A stretch of DNA of 64,000 nt from Prauserella flavalba (GTDB lineage Bacteria > Actinomycetota > Actinomycetes > Mycobacteriales > Pseudonocardiaceae): NCBI RefSeq assembly GCF_003202235.1, contig NZ_MASU01000006.1, positions 310,001-374,000 on the forward strand, read 5' to 3'. The notes beneath the pieces were generated by a model. The model did not search any database, had not been told where the DNA came from, and saw only the letters and a program-made list of their open reading frames with translations. This document shows, piece by piece, positions 32,564 to 41,431 of this stretch. The translations under genes were made by a program, and so were the position numbers. Within the stretch, counting starts at the first letter, position 1. Each line of letters starts with the position of its first letter.

Positions 32564-33466
32564 ATGAACGAGCTGCTGAGCGGCAAATCGGTGGTGGTGA
32601 CCGGTGCGGGAAGGGGCCTGGGGGAGGCCTTCGCCGTGCACGCCGCACAGGCGGGCGCCGCGGTCGTCGTGAACGACGTCGACGCGGGCCTGGCCGAGGC
32701 CACCGCGGCGAACATCAGGGCACACGGCGGCCGCGCGGTGGCCAGCGGGCACAGCGTCGCGGACCCGGAACAGGCGAAGGCGATCGTCGAGCTGTGCGAG
32801 GCGGAATTCGGCCGGGTCGACGGGCTGGTGAACAACGCCGGGGTCAACTACGAGGCTCTGCCGTGGCAGGACGATCCGGCGCAGATCCGCGAGCTGATCG
32901 AGACCAACGTCCTCGGTGTCATCTACACGGGCACGGCGGCGGCCGAGGCGATGATGCGTCACGGCGGCGGCTCGATCGTCAACATCTCGTCGGGCGCGTC
33001 GCTGGGGCAGCGCAAGCTCTCGACGTACGCGGCGAGCAAGGGCGCGGTCGCGTCGCTGACCTACTCGTGGGCGCTCGACATGGAGGACGTCGGCATCCGC
33101 GTCAACGCCGTCTGCCCGCTCGCGCATACGCGCATGGTCTGGAAGTCGGAACGGTCGCTGCGCAACTGCCCGCCGGACCGTACGCCCGCGCGGATCGCGC
33201 CGGTGGTGCTGTTCCTGCTCGGCGACGGCTCCCACGGCATCACCGGACAGCTGATCCGGTGCAACGGCCCGCAGCTGCACATCGTCGGCCAGCCGTACCT
33301 GAAGGCGCCGATCCTGGAGCGGGACGTGTGGGACTCCGACAGCGTCCAGCGCGCGTTCGACGAGGTCTTCGGCGCCCACCTGGAGCCGTACGGCCTGGAG
33401 AAGCGGGTGCCGCCGCGCCTGCGCAAGTGGACGGAAGGCCCCTCGAGCCCGCTGCGCAGCGCCTGA
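32564..33466 (+). CDS. Short-chain dehydrogenase/reductase
   Basis: 300-aa NAD(P)-dependent SDR. The cofactor motif TGAGRGLGEA lies near residue 14, the NNAG motif near 90, catalytic Ser in NISSGAS and the YxxxK pair in TYAASKGA near 155. The C-terminal 60 residues (from QPYLKAPILERDVWDSD) extend past the usual SDR end and suggest a dedicated substrate. ATG 32564 follows GGGAGTGGA. Substrate unknown. Confidence 0.85.
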   Translation: MNELLSGKSVVVTGAGRGLGEAFAVHAAQAGAAVVVNDVDAGLAEATAANIRAHGGRAVASGHSVADPEQAKAIVELCEAEFGRVDGLVNNAGVNYEALPWQDDPAQIRELIETNVLGVIYTGTAAAEAMMRHGGGSIVNISSGASLGQRKLSTYAASKGAVASLTYSWALDMEDVGIRVNAVCPLAHTRMVWKSERSLRNCPPDRTPARIAPVVLFLLGDGSHGITGQLIRCNGPQLHIVGQPYLKAPILERDVWDSDSVQRAFDEVFGAHLEPYGLEKRVPPRLRKWTEGPSSPLRSA

Positions 33467-33474
33467 CCTGACTG

Positions 33475-33525
33475 CCCCCAAGGCCACCTTTGTTGCGTTC
33501 AACGCAACAAAGGTGGCCTTGGGGG
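33475..33525. repeat. Dispersed palindromic repeat, T-rich subtype (family A); probable bidirectional terminator
   Basis: Perfect 23-bp inverted repeat, arms 33475-33497 and 33503-33525, loop TTCAA, core AAGGCCACCTTTGTTGCG. It lies between the convergent SDR and acyl-CoA ligase genes and matches 10070-10116 almost base for base. Confidence 0.86.
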
Positions 33526-33534
33526 CCGGTGGGC

Positions 33535-35367
33535 TCAGTCGTAGAGGGCGGCGATGTCGGGTTCGTACCGTTCGGCGATGACGCGGCGCTTGAGCTTCAG
33601 CGTCGGCGTGAGCTCTCCGCTCTCGGGGGTCCACGCCTTGGTCAGCAGCTGGTACCGCTTGATCTGCTCGGCCCTGGCGAGGCGTTCGTTGGCCGCTTCG
33701 ACGGCGCGGTCGATCTCCGCGCGCACGTCGGGGTGGGCGGCCAGAGCGGCCACGTCGGTGTCCTCGATGCCGCGCGCCGCCGCCCACGCGGGGGCGATCT
33801 CGTCGTCAAGCACGATCAGCGCGGTCACGTACGGCTTGCCGTCGCCGATCGCCACCGCCTGCCCGATGAGCTGGTGCTCCTTCAGCAGGCCCTCGATCCG
33901 GCTCGGTGCGATGTTCTTGCCGCCTGCCGTGATGATGAGCTCCTTCTTGCGGTCGGTGATCGTGACGAACCCGTCGGCGTCGATCGTGCCGATGTCTCCG
34001 GTCGCGAACCACCCTTCGGCGTCGGTCGCCGGCTCGATCGACCCGTCCTCCTGGAGGTAGCCGAGGAAGACGATCGGGCCGCGGACGAACAGCTCGCCGT
34101 CCTCGCCGGTGCGCACCTCGACGTCGGCGAGCGGCCTGCCGACCGTTCCCGCCTTGAACGCGTTCGCGGTGTTCGACGTGACGGCGCCGGTGGTCTCCGA
34201 GAGGCCCCACACCTCCTGGATCTCGATCCCGAGCCCCGCGATGAAGTACAGGACCTCCACCGGAAGCGCCGCGGCGCCGCTGGAGGCGAGCGTGAGCTTG
34301 TCGAGGCCGAGCAGCTGCCGTACCGGCGCGAGCACGGTCTCGTCGGTGTCGGCGATGCGCTGGGCGAGGTCGGCGGGTACCTCCTTGCCCGCGCTGCGCA
34401 GCTTGTAGCCCTCCTGCAGCAGAGCGTTGGCCTGCAACAGCGCGGTGCGCCGCTCCTCGGGGACGCCCCCGAGCATGTTCTTGAGGCCCGCCACCATCTT
34501 CTCCCACACGCGGGGCACGCCGAACAGGACGTCGGGCCGCACCCGGCCGAGCGCGGGGACCAGGTCCTTCGCGTCGGCGAGCGTGTGCACGTGCCCGGCA
34601 TACACGATCGGCAGGTAGATCGACAGCTCGCGTTCGGCGATGTGCGCCAGCGGCAGGTAGGCGATGTTCGACAGGTGCATCTGGTTGTCGTGCAGCGAAT
34701 GGACCGCGAGCGCCTCGTGGATGGCGTTGCGGTGGGAGAGCACCACGCCCTTCGGCACACCCGTGGTGCCGGAGGTGTAGATCATCGACAGCGGGTCGTC
34801 GGGCTTGATCTCGTCCGTCGCCTGCTCGAACTCGCGCGGCTCCCGTGCGTGCCGGGCGGCGCCGCGCTCGCGCAGGGCGGCGAAGGTGAGGAAGCGGTCG
34901 TCGCCTTCCGGCAGCTCGACGGGGTCGAGGACGACGACGTGCTCGAGGTTGGGCAGCTGGTCGAGCACCGGGAGCCAGCGGTCCAGTTCCTCACGGCCGG
35001 CGAGCACCGCGATCGGCGCCGCGCTGTGGTTGACGACGTAGGCGATCTGCTCACTGCTCAGCGTCGAGTACGCGGTACACGGGATGGCGGCGATGTTGGT
35101 GGCCGCGAGGTCGGCGATCAGGTGCTCGGGGCGGCTCGGCGCCATGATGATCAGCCGCTGGCCCGCCCGCAGGCCGAGGTCGGCGAACCCGGCGGCCACC
35201 GAGGCCACCTCCTCGCGCAGCTGTCCCCACGTGAGCGTCGGCGTTCCCTCGGCGTCCAGCGACGTGAGCGCCGGCTTGTCGGCGAACTCGGTGGCGTTGC
35301 GGCGCAGCAGCACGGGGATCGTGAGGTTGTCGGTCTGGCTGGCGACCGAAGTCTGGGTGGACGGCAA
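33535..35367 (-). CDS. Long-chain acyl-CoA ligase (FadD15-like)
   Basis: 610-aa AMP-forming ligase that activates fatty acids with ATP and CoA. Motifs in order: P-loop YTSGTTGVPKG near residue 190, VWGLSETTG, GWFATGDIG near 440, hinge DRKKELI and the C-terminal TPTLKLKRRV with the catalytic Lys region. The start is a TTG at 35367, supported by GAGGAG 7 nt upstream and by the lack of a better start. Length and motif spacing fit the bacterial long-chain class. Not linked to the steroid cluster by operon. Confidence 0.9.
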   Translation of the reverse strand: MPSTQTSVASQTDNLTIPVLLRRNATEFADKPALTSLDAEGTPTLTWGQLREEVASVAAGFADLGLRAGQRLIIMAPSRPEHLIADLAATNIAAIPCTAYSTLSSEQIAYVVNHSAAPIAVLAGREELDRWLPVLDQLPNLEHVVVLDPVELPEGDDRFLTFAALRERGAARHAREPREFEQATDEIKPDDPLSMIYTSGTTGVPKGVVLSHRNAIHEALAVHSLHDNQMHLSNIAYLPLAHIAERELSIYLPIVYAGHVHTLADAKDLVPALGRVRPDVLFGVPRVWEKMVAGLKNMLGGVPEERRTALLQANALLQEGYKLRSAGKEVPADLAQRIADTDETVLAPVRQLLGLDKLTLASSGAAALPVEVLYFIAGLGIEIQEVWGLSETTGAVTSNTANAFKAGTVGRPLADVEVRTGEDGELFVRGPIVFLGYLQEDGSIEPATDAEGWFATGDIGTIDADGFVTITDRKKELIITAGGKNIAPSRIEGLLKEHQLIGQAVAIGDGKPYVTALIVLDDEIAPAWAAARGIEDTDVAALAAHPDVRAEIDRAVEAANERLARAEQIKRYQLLTKAWTPESGELTPTLKLKRRVIAERYEPDIAALYD

Positions 35368-35488
35368 CGGATATCTCCTCGTCTCGCCGGTCGAGAAGCG
35401 CCCAGCCTATGTGTTCGAGGTCACTCAGGGAACCATGATCGTTCGTCTCGCCGGTGTCGCGCGGCGGTCACCCGGGTACGCGGGTGGG

Positions 35489-36133
35489 ATGAGCAAAGAG
35501 CCCGAGCGCATCGCCGAGCGGCTGTTGGACGTGGCGGGCACGACCTACGCGAGCGAGGCGGGCATCAAGCTCGCGGACACCCCGGCCGCGCTGTACCGGC
35601 TGCTGGTGCTTTCCGTGCTGCTGTCCACGCGCATCAAGGCCGACCTCGCCGTCGCCGCCACGCGTGAGCTGGTCAAGGCGGGAGCGGGAACGCCGAGGAA
35701 GATGCTGGACACGTCGTGGCAGGAGCGGGTGGACGCGCTCGGCCGCGCGCACTACGTCCGCTACGACGAGAGCACGGCGACCGCGCTCGGCGAGGGTGCG
35801 CGGCTGCTGCTCGACGAGTACAAGGGTGACCTGCGGCGGCTGCGCGAGCGGGCGTCGGGCGATGTTGGCGAACTGCGCAACTTGTTGTGTGAACTGCCCA
35901 GGCTGGGCGCTGTGGGCGCGGACATCTTCTGTCGTGAGGCGCAGCAGGTGTGGCCCGAACTGCGGCCGTACCTCGACCGCAAGGCGACCTCCGGTGCCGG
36001 GCGGATCGGCCTGCCCGAGAAGCCTTCCGAGCTGGCCAAGCTGGTCAAGGACGCCGACCTCGCCCGGTTCTCGGCCGCGCTGGTGCGGGTCGCTCTCGAC
36101 AAGAAGCTGGCCGCGAGGGTGACCAAGAGCTAG
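35489..36133 (+). CDS. HhH-GPD superfamily DNA glycosylase/endonuclease III-like protein
   Basis: 214-aa protein of the helix-hairpin-helix base-excision-repair fold. VLSVLLSTRIKADLAVAATREL resembles the EndoIII N-terminal helix pair; the hairpin is LPRLGAVGADIFCREA near residue 133, followed by PYLD where the catalytic Asp would lie. The C-terminal four-Cys iron-sulfur loop of classical EndoIII is absent, and the hairpin lacks the usual LPGVG, so activity or specificity may differ. ATG 35489 has GGGTGG upstream. Confidence 0.7.
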   Translation: MSKEPERIAERLLDVAGTTYASEAGIKLADTPAALYRLLVLSVLLSTRIKADLAVAATRELVKAGAGTPRKMLDTSWQERVDALGRAHYVRYDESTATALGEGARLLLDEYKGDLRRLRERASGDVGELRNLLCELPRLGAVGADIFCREAQQVWPELRPYLDRKATSGAGRIGLPEKPSELAKLVKDADLARFSAALVRVALDKKLAARVTKS

Positions 36134-36230
36134 TTGCGCACTCTTTCCAACTTTTTCCTCCGAAGTGCTTGTTTTGAGCGACTGAGTCGGGGCATGATGA
36201 CGGCTCCGTTCAACGCCAAGGAGGATCACC

Positions 36231-37676
36231 GTGGATCTTCAGCTGCTGGCTGCGCTCGTACTGGGGATCGGCGCCATCGTGCTGATCGTGCTGCGCACCC
36301 GGCTCGACGCTTTCGTCGCGCTGCTCATCGCGGCGCTGCTCACCGGGTTCGTCGCGGGCGCACCGGTGACCGACATCCTGGGCTCGATCACCGACGGGTT
36401 CGGTTCGACGATGGGGGCCATCGGCATCGTCATCGGCCTCGGGGTGGGGGTCGGCAAGATCCTGGAGGTCTCGGGCGCGGCCGACGCGCTGGCCAGGGCC
36501 TTCGTGCGCGCTCTCGGCAAGGACAGGGAGCCGTGGGCGATGGCGGGCACGGGCGCGCTCGTGTCGATCCCGGTCTTCTGCGACTCCGGCTACGTGATCA
36601 TGAACCCGCTCGCGCGCTCGATAGCCCGCCGCAAGCGGGCCGGGTACGTGACGCTGGCACTGGCGCTCGGCTGCGGCATGACCCTCACCCACCACCTCGT
36701 GCCGCCGACGCCCGGTCCGCTCGGCGTCGCCGGCATCCTCGGCGCCGACGTGGGCGGCATGATCCTCACCGGGCTGATCTTCTCCGTCGTGCTGCTGCCG
36801 ATCGTGGTGCTGTACGCGAAGTGGATGGGACCGCGGCTGGAGGAGCACGTGCTCCCGAACGTCAAGGCCGAGGTCTACGGCTCCGCCACGTCCCGCAGCA
36901 CCGTGGTCACGGGCGGGTCGGCGGGCGACGGCGGCTCGGTGGCCGGCGACGAGACCGAAGAGGCCGGGGAACCCCAGCGTAAGCGCATGTCGGCGTGGCT
37001 GGCCTCGCTGCCGCTGCTCGTCCCGCTGCTGCTGATCGTGGCCAACACCGTCGCCGAGGCGGTCGACCGCAGCGCCAAGGGCGTGCTCAGCGGTGACGAC
37101 TACACCCCGTCCGGTGTGGTGGCCGTGCTGTCGTTCGTCGGCAGCCCCGTGGTGGCGCTGCTGATCGGGCTCGTGCTCGCGGTCTACGTCCTGCTGCCCC
37201 GGGTGACCACGCGCAACCAGGTGGCGGACTGGCTCTCGCAGGCGGCGTCGTCGGCGGGGCTCATCATCCTCATCACGGGCGCGGGCGGTGCGTTCGGCCA
37301 GGTCCTGCGCGACACCGGCGTCGGTGACGCGCTCGCCGAGACCATCGCGTCGTGGAGCCTGCCCGGCGTGCTCGTGCCGTTCCTGATCGCCACGCTGGTG
37401 CGGCTCGCCCAGGGCTCCGGGACGGTCGCGATGATCACCGCGGCGTCGGTGACGGCTCCGCTCGTGGCAGGGCTCGGGGTGTCGCCGCTGGCGGCCGCCG
37501 TCGCCTGCTGCGCGGGTTCGATGGTGTTCAGTTACTTCAACGACTCGTACTTCTGGGTCGTCACGCGGTTCACTGGTCTCGACGGCGCGGCGGCGATCCG
37601 CGGCTGGTCCGGCATCACCACGGCGGTGTGGCTGGGTTCGCTGCCGCTGGTCCTGCTGGCAGGGGCGGTGTTGTGA
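36231..37676 (+). CDS. GntP family gluconate/acid-sugar:H+ symporter
   Basis: 481-aa permease with about 12-14 spans. Family-typical segments include VSIPVFCDSGYVIMNPLARS near residue 110 and the late GSGTVAMITAASVTAPL block. A polar cytoplasmic loop (about residues 218-258) splits the protein. GTG 36231 follows GGAGG. As first gene of the acid-sugar operon it probably imports the four-carbon sugar acid used by the kinase downstream. Confidence 0.9.
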   Translation: MDLQLLAALVLGIGAIVLIVLRTRLDAFVALLIAALLTGFVAGAPVTDILGSITDGFGSTMGAIGIVIGLGVGVGKILEVSGAADALARAFVRALGKDREPWAMAGTGALVSIPVFCDSGYVIMNPLARSIARRKRAGYVTLALALGCGMTLTHHLVPPTPGPLGVAGILGADVGGMILTGLIFSVVLLPIVVLYAKWMGPRLEEHVLPNVKAEVYGSATSRSTVVTGGSAGDGGSVAGDETEEAGEPQRKRMSAWLASLPLLVPLLLIVANTVAEAVDRSAKGVLSGDDYTPSGVVAVLSFVGSPVVALLIGLVLAVYVLLPRVTTRNQVADWLSQAASSAGLIILITGAGGAFGQVLRDTGVGDALAETIASWSLPGVLVPFLIATLVRLAQGSGTVAMITAASVTAPLVAGLGVSPLAAAVACCAGSMVFSYFNDSYFWVVTRFTGLDGAAAIRGWSGITTAVWLGSLPLVLLAGAVL

Positions 37677-38938
37677 ACTCGGTGAAGGCCCACGTGCTGG
37701 TGATCGGCGACGATCTCACCGGCAGCAACGCGACCGGCGCCCGGTTCGCGCGTGCCGGCCTGCGCACGGTGTCGGTCAGCGGCATCGAGCGGGTGCCGTG
37801 CGCCCAGGGCGCCGATGTGGTGGTGCTCAACCTCGGCACCCGGCAGTACCCCGCCGGCCGCGCCAGGGAGCTCGTGCGCGAGGCGGTCGGCGCGGTGACG
37901 CCGGTGGACCTGATCGCCAAACGTGTGGACACCACCCTGCGCGGCAACGTCGGCGCCGAGGTCGACGCGCTGCTCGGTGTGCTGGAGCCGGGCACGCGGG
38001 CGCTCGTGGTGCCCGCCTTCCCCGACGCGGGCCGCACGACGGTCGGCGGACTGCACCTGGTCGACGGCGTTCCACTCGCCGAGACCTCCGCCGCCCGCGA
38101 CCCGCTCACGCCGGTGCGGGCCTCCCGCGTCGCGACGATCCTGCGCCAGGGCACCGAGCTGCCGATCGCCGAGCTGCCGCTCGACGTCGTGGAGTCCGGT
38201 GTGGACGTTCTCGCCGGCAGGCTGGCGGACACCGATGCTCCACTCGTCGTGTGCGACGCGACCACCAACGCGCACCTCGGAACCATCGCCGAGGCGGCGG
38301 CGAAAGTCCAGCAGCAGTGGGGAACCCGCTGGGTGTCCGTCGACAGTGGACCTTTCGCGGTGCAGCTGACGGCGGCGCTGGGCATCGGCCCCGGCGTGCA
38401 CGAGCTGCCGCCGGTGCTCGCCGTGGTCGCCAGCATCACCGGCACCACCCAGGAACAGGTGCTCGAACTCGAACAGATGCTGCGGGCCCGGTTCGTGGAC
38501 GTGGCGCTCGACGGGCTCGACGCCCGTGTCGTCGCCGACCGCGTTGCCGCGCAGCTGCGGCCGGGCGTGCGGGTGGTGGGCATCCGGACGTCGCCGCCCG
38601 CGCCCGGCGAGCGGATCGACCCGGCGACCGCGGAACGCATCCCGAGGGTGCTCGCCGAGGCCGTCTCGATCCTGCTCGCCGAGCACCGGTTCGGCGGCCT
38701 CTACGCCACGGGCGGCGACATGGCCGAGGCCACCACCGCCGCGCTCGCGAGCGACGGTTTCGCCATCGACGCCGAGGTGCTGCCGCTCGCCGTCGCGGGC
38801 AGGCTCGTCGGCGGCCCGCACGACGGCCTGCCGTTCGCCACGAAGGGCGGGCTGATCGGCGGCCGCGACGCCGCACTCGCCTGCGTCGAGCACCTGATCA
38901 GCGTCAGCGCACAACGAGAGAGAGGAACCGCGCAGTGA
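37673..38938 (+). CDS. Four-carbon acid-sugar kinase (DUF1537/OtnK family)
   Basis: 421-aa kinase of the DUF1537 family, which phosphorylates four-carbon sugar acids (threonate, erythronate or their 2- or 3-oxo forms). The N-terminal domain begins VLVIGDDLTGSNATGARFA, with the substrate-binding Asp pair; the C-terminal nucleotide domain has GLYATGGDMAEATTAAL near 350 and GPHDGLPFATKGGLIG near the end, both family signatures. GTG 37673 overlaps the permease stop (GTGA). Pairing with a PdxA2-type dehydrogenase points to D-threonate (family knowledge; inferred here). Confidence 0.88.
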   Translation: MNSVKAHVLVIGDDLTGSNATGARFARAGLRTVSVSGIERVPCAQGADVVVLNLGTRQYPAGRARELVREAVGAVTPVDLIAKRVDTTLRGNVGAEVDALLGVLEPGTRALVVPAFPDAGRTTVGGLHLVDGVPLAETSAARDPLTPVRASRVATILRQGTELPIAELPLDVVESGVDVLAGRLADTDAPLVVCDATTNAHLGTIAEAAAKVQQQWGTRWVSVDSGPFAVQLTAALGIGPGVHELPPVLAVVASITGTTQEQVLELEQMLRARFVDVALDGLDARVVADRVAAQLRPGVRVVGIRTSPPAPGERIDPATAERIPRVLAEAVSILLAEHRFGGLYATGGDMAEATTAALASDGFAIDAEVLPLAVAGRLVGGPHDGLPFATKGGLIGGRDAALACVEHLISVSAQRERGTAQ

Positions 38939-39975
38939 CCGCAGCCAGTACCGACCGTCCCATCCTCGCTGTCACCCTCGGTGACCCGGTGGGCATCGGC
39001 CCGGAGATCACCGCCCGCACGCTCGCCGACAAGGAGGCGACCGAGACGGCGCGCCCGCTGGCGGTGGGCGACGCGGCCGTGCTGCGGCGCGCGATCGGCG
39101 TGTGCGGGCTCGACGTGGAGGTCAACGCGATCTCGTCGGTGTCGCAGGCCCGGTTCACCCCCGGCGTGCTCGACGTGCTCGACCTCGGCATCGCGCCCGC
39201 CGACCTGCCCTGGGGCAAGGTCGACGGCACGGCCGGCCGTTCGGCCGTGGCCGCGATCGAGACCGCGACCAAGGCCGCGCTCGCGGGCGAGGTCGACGCC
39301 GTGGTGACCTCGCCGATCAACAAGGAGGCCATCTGGGCGGCCGGGTCCAAGCACCTGGGGCACACCGAGATGCTCGGTGAGCTGACCGGCTCCGACCGCT
39401 TCAACACGATGTTCTGGGTGCGCGGCCTGAAGATCTTCTTCGCCACGCGGCACCTCTCGCTGCGCGAGGCGCTCGACCGGATCACCAAGCCGAACATCGA
39501 GCACTCGATCCGCGAGGCGTACACGGCGCTGGAGGTGTTCGGCACCAGCGAGCCGAAGCTCGCCGTCGCCGCGCTCAACCCGCACGGCGGGGAGAACGGC
39601 AAGTTCGGCGACGAGGAGATCGTCGCCATCGCGCCGGCCGTGGAGGCCGCGCGGGAGGCCGGGCTGGACGTCGTGGGACCGATTCCGGCCGACTCGGTGT
39701 TCCATCAGGGGCTCGAGGGCCGCTTCGACGGCGTGCTGTCGCTCTACCACGACCAGGGGCACATCGCGTCGAAGACGGTGGATTTCCACGGCACGGTGTC
39801 GGTGACGGTCGGGCTGCCGATCCTGCGGACGTCGGTCGACCACGGCACGGCGTTCGACATCGCGGGCACCGGCCAGGCCGACGCGGGCACGATGCGCGCG
39901 GCGTTCCGCGCGGCCGTCGAGCTGGCTCCGTTCGCGGGCAAGCTGCGGGACGTCTACCCGCCCGCGGCGTCGTAA
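38935..39975 (+). CDS. PdxA2-type 4-phospho-D-threonate dehydrogenase
   Basis: 346-aa PdxA-family enzyme. Family signatures are LAVTLGDPVGIGPEI at the N-terminus, TSPINKEAI near 123, the metal-site region GHTEML, the ALNPHGGENGKFGDEE block and LYHDQGHIASK. In acid-sugar operons this protein oxidises and decarboxylates 4-phosphothreonate to dihydroxyacetone phosphate rather than making vitamin B6. GTG 38935 overlaps the kinase stop (GTGA). A genuine biosynthetic pdxA cannot be excluded by sequence alone, but the operon argues against it. Confidence 0.87.
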   Translation: MTAASTDRPILAVTLGDPVGIGPEITARTLADKEATETARPLAVGDAAVLRRAIGVCGLDVEVNAISSVSQARFTPGVLDVLDLGIAPADLPWGKVDGTAGRSAVAAIETATKAALAGEVDAVVTSPINKEAIWAAGSKHLGHTEMLGELTGSDRFNTMFWVRGLKIFFATRHLSLREALDRITKPNIEHSIREAYTALEVFGTSEPKLAVAALNPHGGENGKFGDEEIVAIAPAVEAAREAGLDVVGPIPADSVFHQGLEGRFDGVLSLYHDQGHIASKTVDFHGTVSVTVGLPILRTSVDHGTAFDIAGTGQADAGTMRAAFRAAVELAPFAGKLRDVYPPAAS

Positions 39976-39984
39976 GGTTCGGGC

Positions 39985-40782
39985 GTGACCGTTCCCCGGC
40001 AGACGACGACCCAGCGGCGCACGATGCTGCTCGCCGCCGTGCGCGGCGGTGACAGCAACATCCAGGCGCTGGCCGAGCAGTTCGGGGTGTCGTCGTCGAC
40101 GATCCGGCGTGACCTGACCGAGCTGGCCAGGGAGGGGCACGTCGTGCGCACCTACGGCGGTGCGCTCGACACCGGGCCCAGTGTCGAGCGCACCCTGCGG
40201 GAGAAGGACGCGAGCCACGCCGAGGAGAAGAACGCGGTCGCGCGTACCGCTGCCGGGCTGGTGCGCGACGGCGAGGTGGTGCTGCTCGACGCCGGCACCA
40301 CCACGGGCAGGCTCGCGCACCACCTGGCCGGCCGGTCGGGGCTGACCGTGGTGACCAACGGGCTCACGGTGCTGCTCGCGCTCGCCGACAGCCCCGACAT
40401 CGAGGTGGTGGTGCTCGGCGGGCGGCTGCGGCACCCCAACGAGGCCATCCTCGGCCCGACCGTCGAGCGGCAGCTGCGGCACATCGCGCCGGATCGCGTG
40501 TTCCTCGGCGCGGACGGGCTGACCGCGCGGCGCGGGCTGTGCGCCCCGACGCTGGAGCAGGCGCAGCTCAAGCACGCGATGCTGCACGCGGGGCTGGAGT
40601 CCTATGTGCTCGTCGACCATTCCAAACTGGACAGCGCGCCGTTCTCGTACTGGGCGCCGATGGACCGCGAGCACACGGTGATCGTGGACGATGGCGACCC
40701 TGCGGCGCTGGAGCCGTTCGAGTCCGTGCCGGGCTGCGCGCTGCTCCCCGTGCGGGTCTCCGGGGCCGTCAGCGAACCGTGA
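39985..40782 (+). CDS. DeoR family transcriptional regulator of the acid-sugar operon
   Basis: 265 aa. N-terminal DeoR helix-turn-helix (ALAEQFGVSSSTIRRDLTEL near residue 28-48, then VRTYGGAL). The sugar-phosphate-sensor domain carries DAGTTTGRLA near 99, VVLGGRLRHPNEAILG and a final VDHSKL Lys, all DeoR-sensor features. It is last in the operon and its 3' end overlaps the convergent tetR-type gene by 14 nt. It likely senses a phosphorylated intermediate. Confidence 0.88.
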   Translation: MTVPRQTTTQRRTMLLAAVRGGDSNIQALAEQFGVSSSTIRRDLTELAREGHVVRTYGGALDTGPSVERTLREKDASHAEEKNAVARTAAGLVRDGEVVLLDAGTTTGRLAHHLAGRSGLTVVTNGLTVLLALADSPDIEVVVLGGRLRHPNEAILGPTVERQLRHIAPDRVFLGADGLTARRGLCAPTLEQAQLKHAMLHAGLESYVLVDHSKLDSAPFSYWAPMDREHTVIVDDGDPAALEPFESVPGCALLPVRVSGAVSEP

Positions 40783-41359
40783 GCTCGTCGAACGCGGCGT
40801 CGACCGCGCGCGGCAGTGCCTCCGGGTCGTCGCCCGCGAGCTGGACGGCCGTGTTGAAGCACGCGAGTGCGAGCTGGGGCGCGAGCGTGGCGACCAGGTC
40901 GGTGGCGCCCCGCTCGCGCAGGTTCTCGGTCAGCGTGCCGGTGTAGAGCGCGAACTTGCGCGTGCTCCGGTCGCGTAGTTCGGGGGTCTCGTTGACGAGC
41001 CGCAGGTACGCGAGGTAGCGCTCGGGGTCGGCTGTCACGTCCTCGCAGATCGCCACGGTGGCCGCGCGCAGGTGCTCGACCGCCTCGGCGAGGGTCGGCC
41101 GCTCCGGTGTCAGTGCGCGGTGGCGCTCGATGATGCCGTCGAGGATGGCCTGCTCGTCGTAGAACACGACCTCCTGCTTGTCGCCGAAGTACCGGAAGAA
41201 CGTCGTGCGGCCCACCTCGGCGCGCTCGGCGATGTCGGCGACGGTGACGTGCGCGTAGCCGCGCTCGGCGAACAGTTCGAACGCGGCCTTGATGATCTGC
41301 TCCCGCACACGCTGCTGTTTGCGCTCGCGCAACGGGACACGATCGGGCATGACCGTCAT
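40769..41359 (-). CDS. TetR family transcriptional regulator
   Basis: 193-196 aa. Helix-turn-helix ADIAERAEVGRTTFFRYFGDKQEV near residues 41-64, then a helical ligand domain. ATG 41359 or ATG 41350 may be the start; no strong ribosome site precedes either. It is divergent from an SDR gene and probably controls it. Its 3' end overlaps the DeoR gene by 14 nt on the opposite strand. Confidence 0.82.
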   Translation of the reverse strand: MTVMPDRVPLRERKQQRVREQIIKAAFELFAERGYAHVTVADIAERAEVGRTTFFRYFGDKQEVVFYDEQAILDGIIERHRALTPERPTLAEAVEHLRAATVAICEDVTADPERYLAYLRLVNETPELRDRSTRKFALYTGTLTENLRERGATDLVATLAPQLALACFNTAVQLAGDDPEALPRAVDAAFDELTVR

Positions 41360-41368
41360 TGTACGGGG

Positions 41369-41378
41369 ACGGTACCGT
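41369..41378. promoter_or_regulatory. Palindrome between divergent tetR and SDR genes
   Basis: Perfect 10-bp palindrome ACGGTACCGT, 10 nt upstream of the tetR-type start and just before a TATAGT -10-like hexamer (41382-41387) on the plus strand. The position fits a TetR operator controlling both genes. Confidence 0.45.
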
Positions 41379-41431
41379 GTCTATAGTGGTACTCAGTTCC
41401 AGATGGAACTTGATGCCATTGAGAGGGCGAC

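Noticed and set aside
36174-36198. TTGAGC...CATGAT promoter ahead of the GntP gene
   Set aside because: Spacer is only 13 nt, too short for a housekeeping sigma factor.
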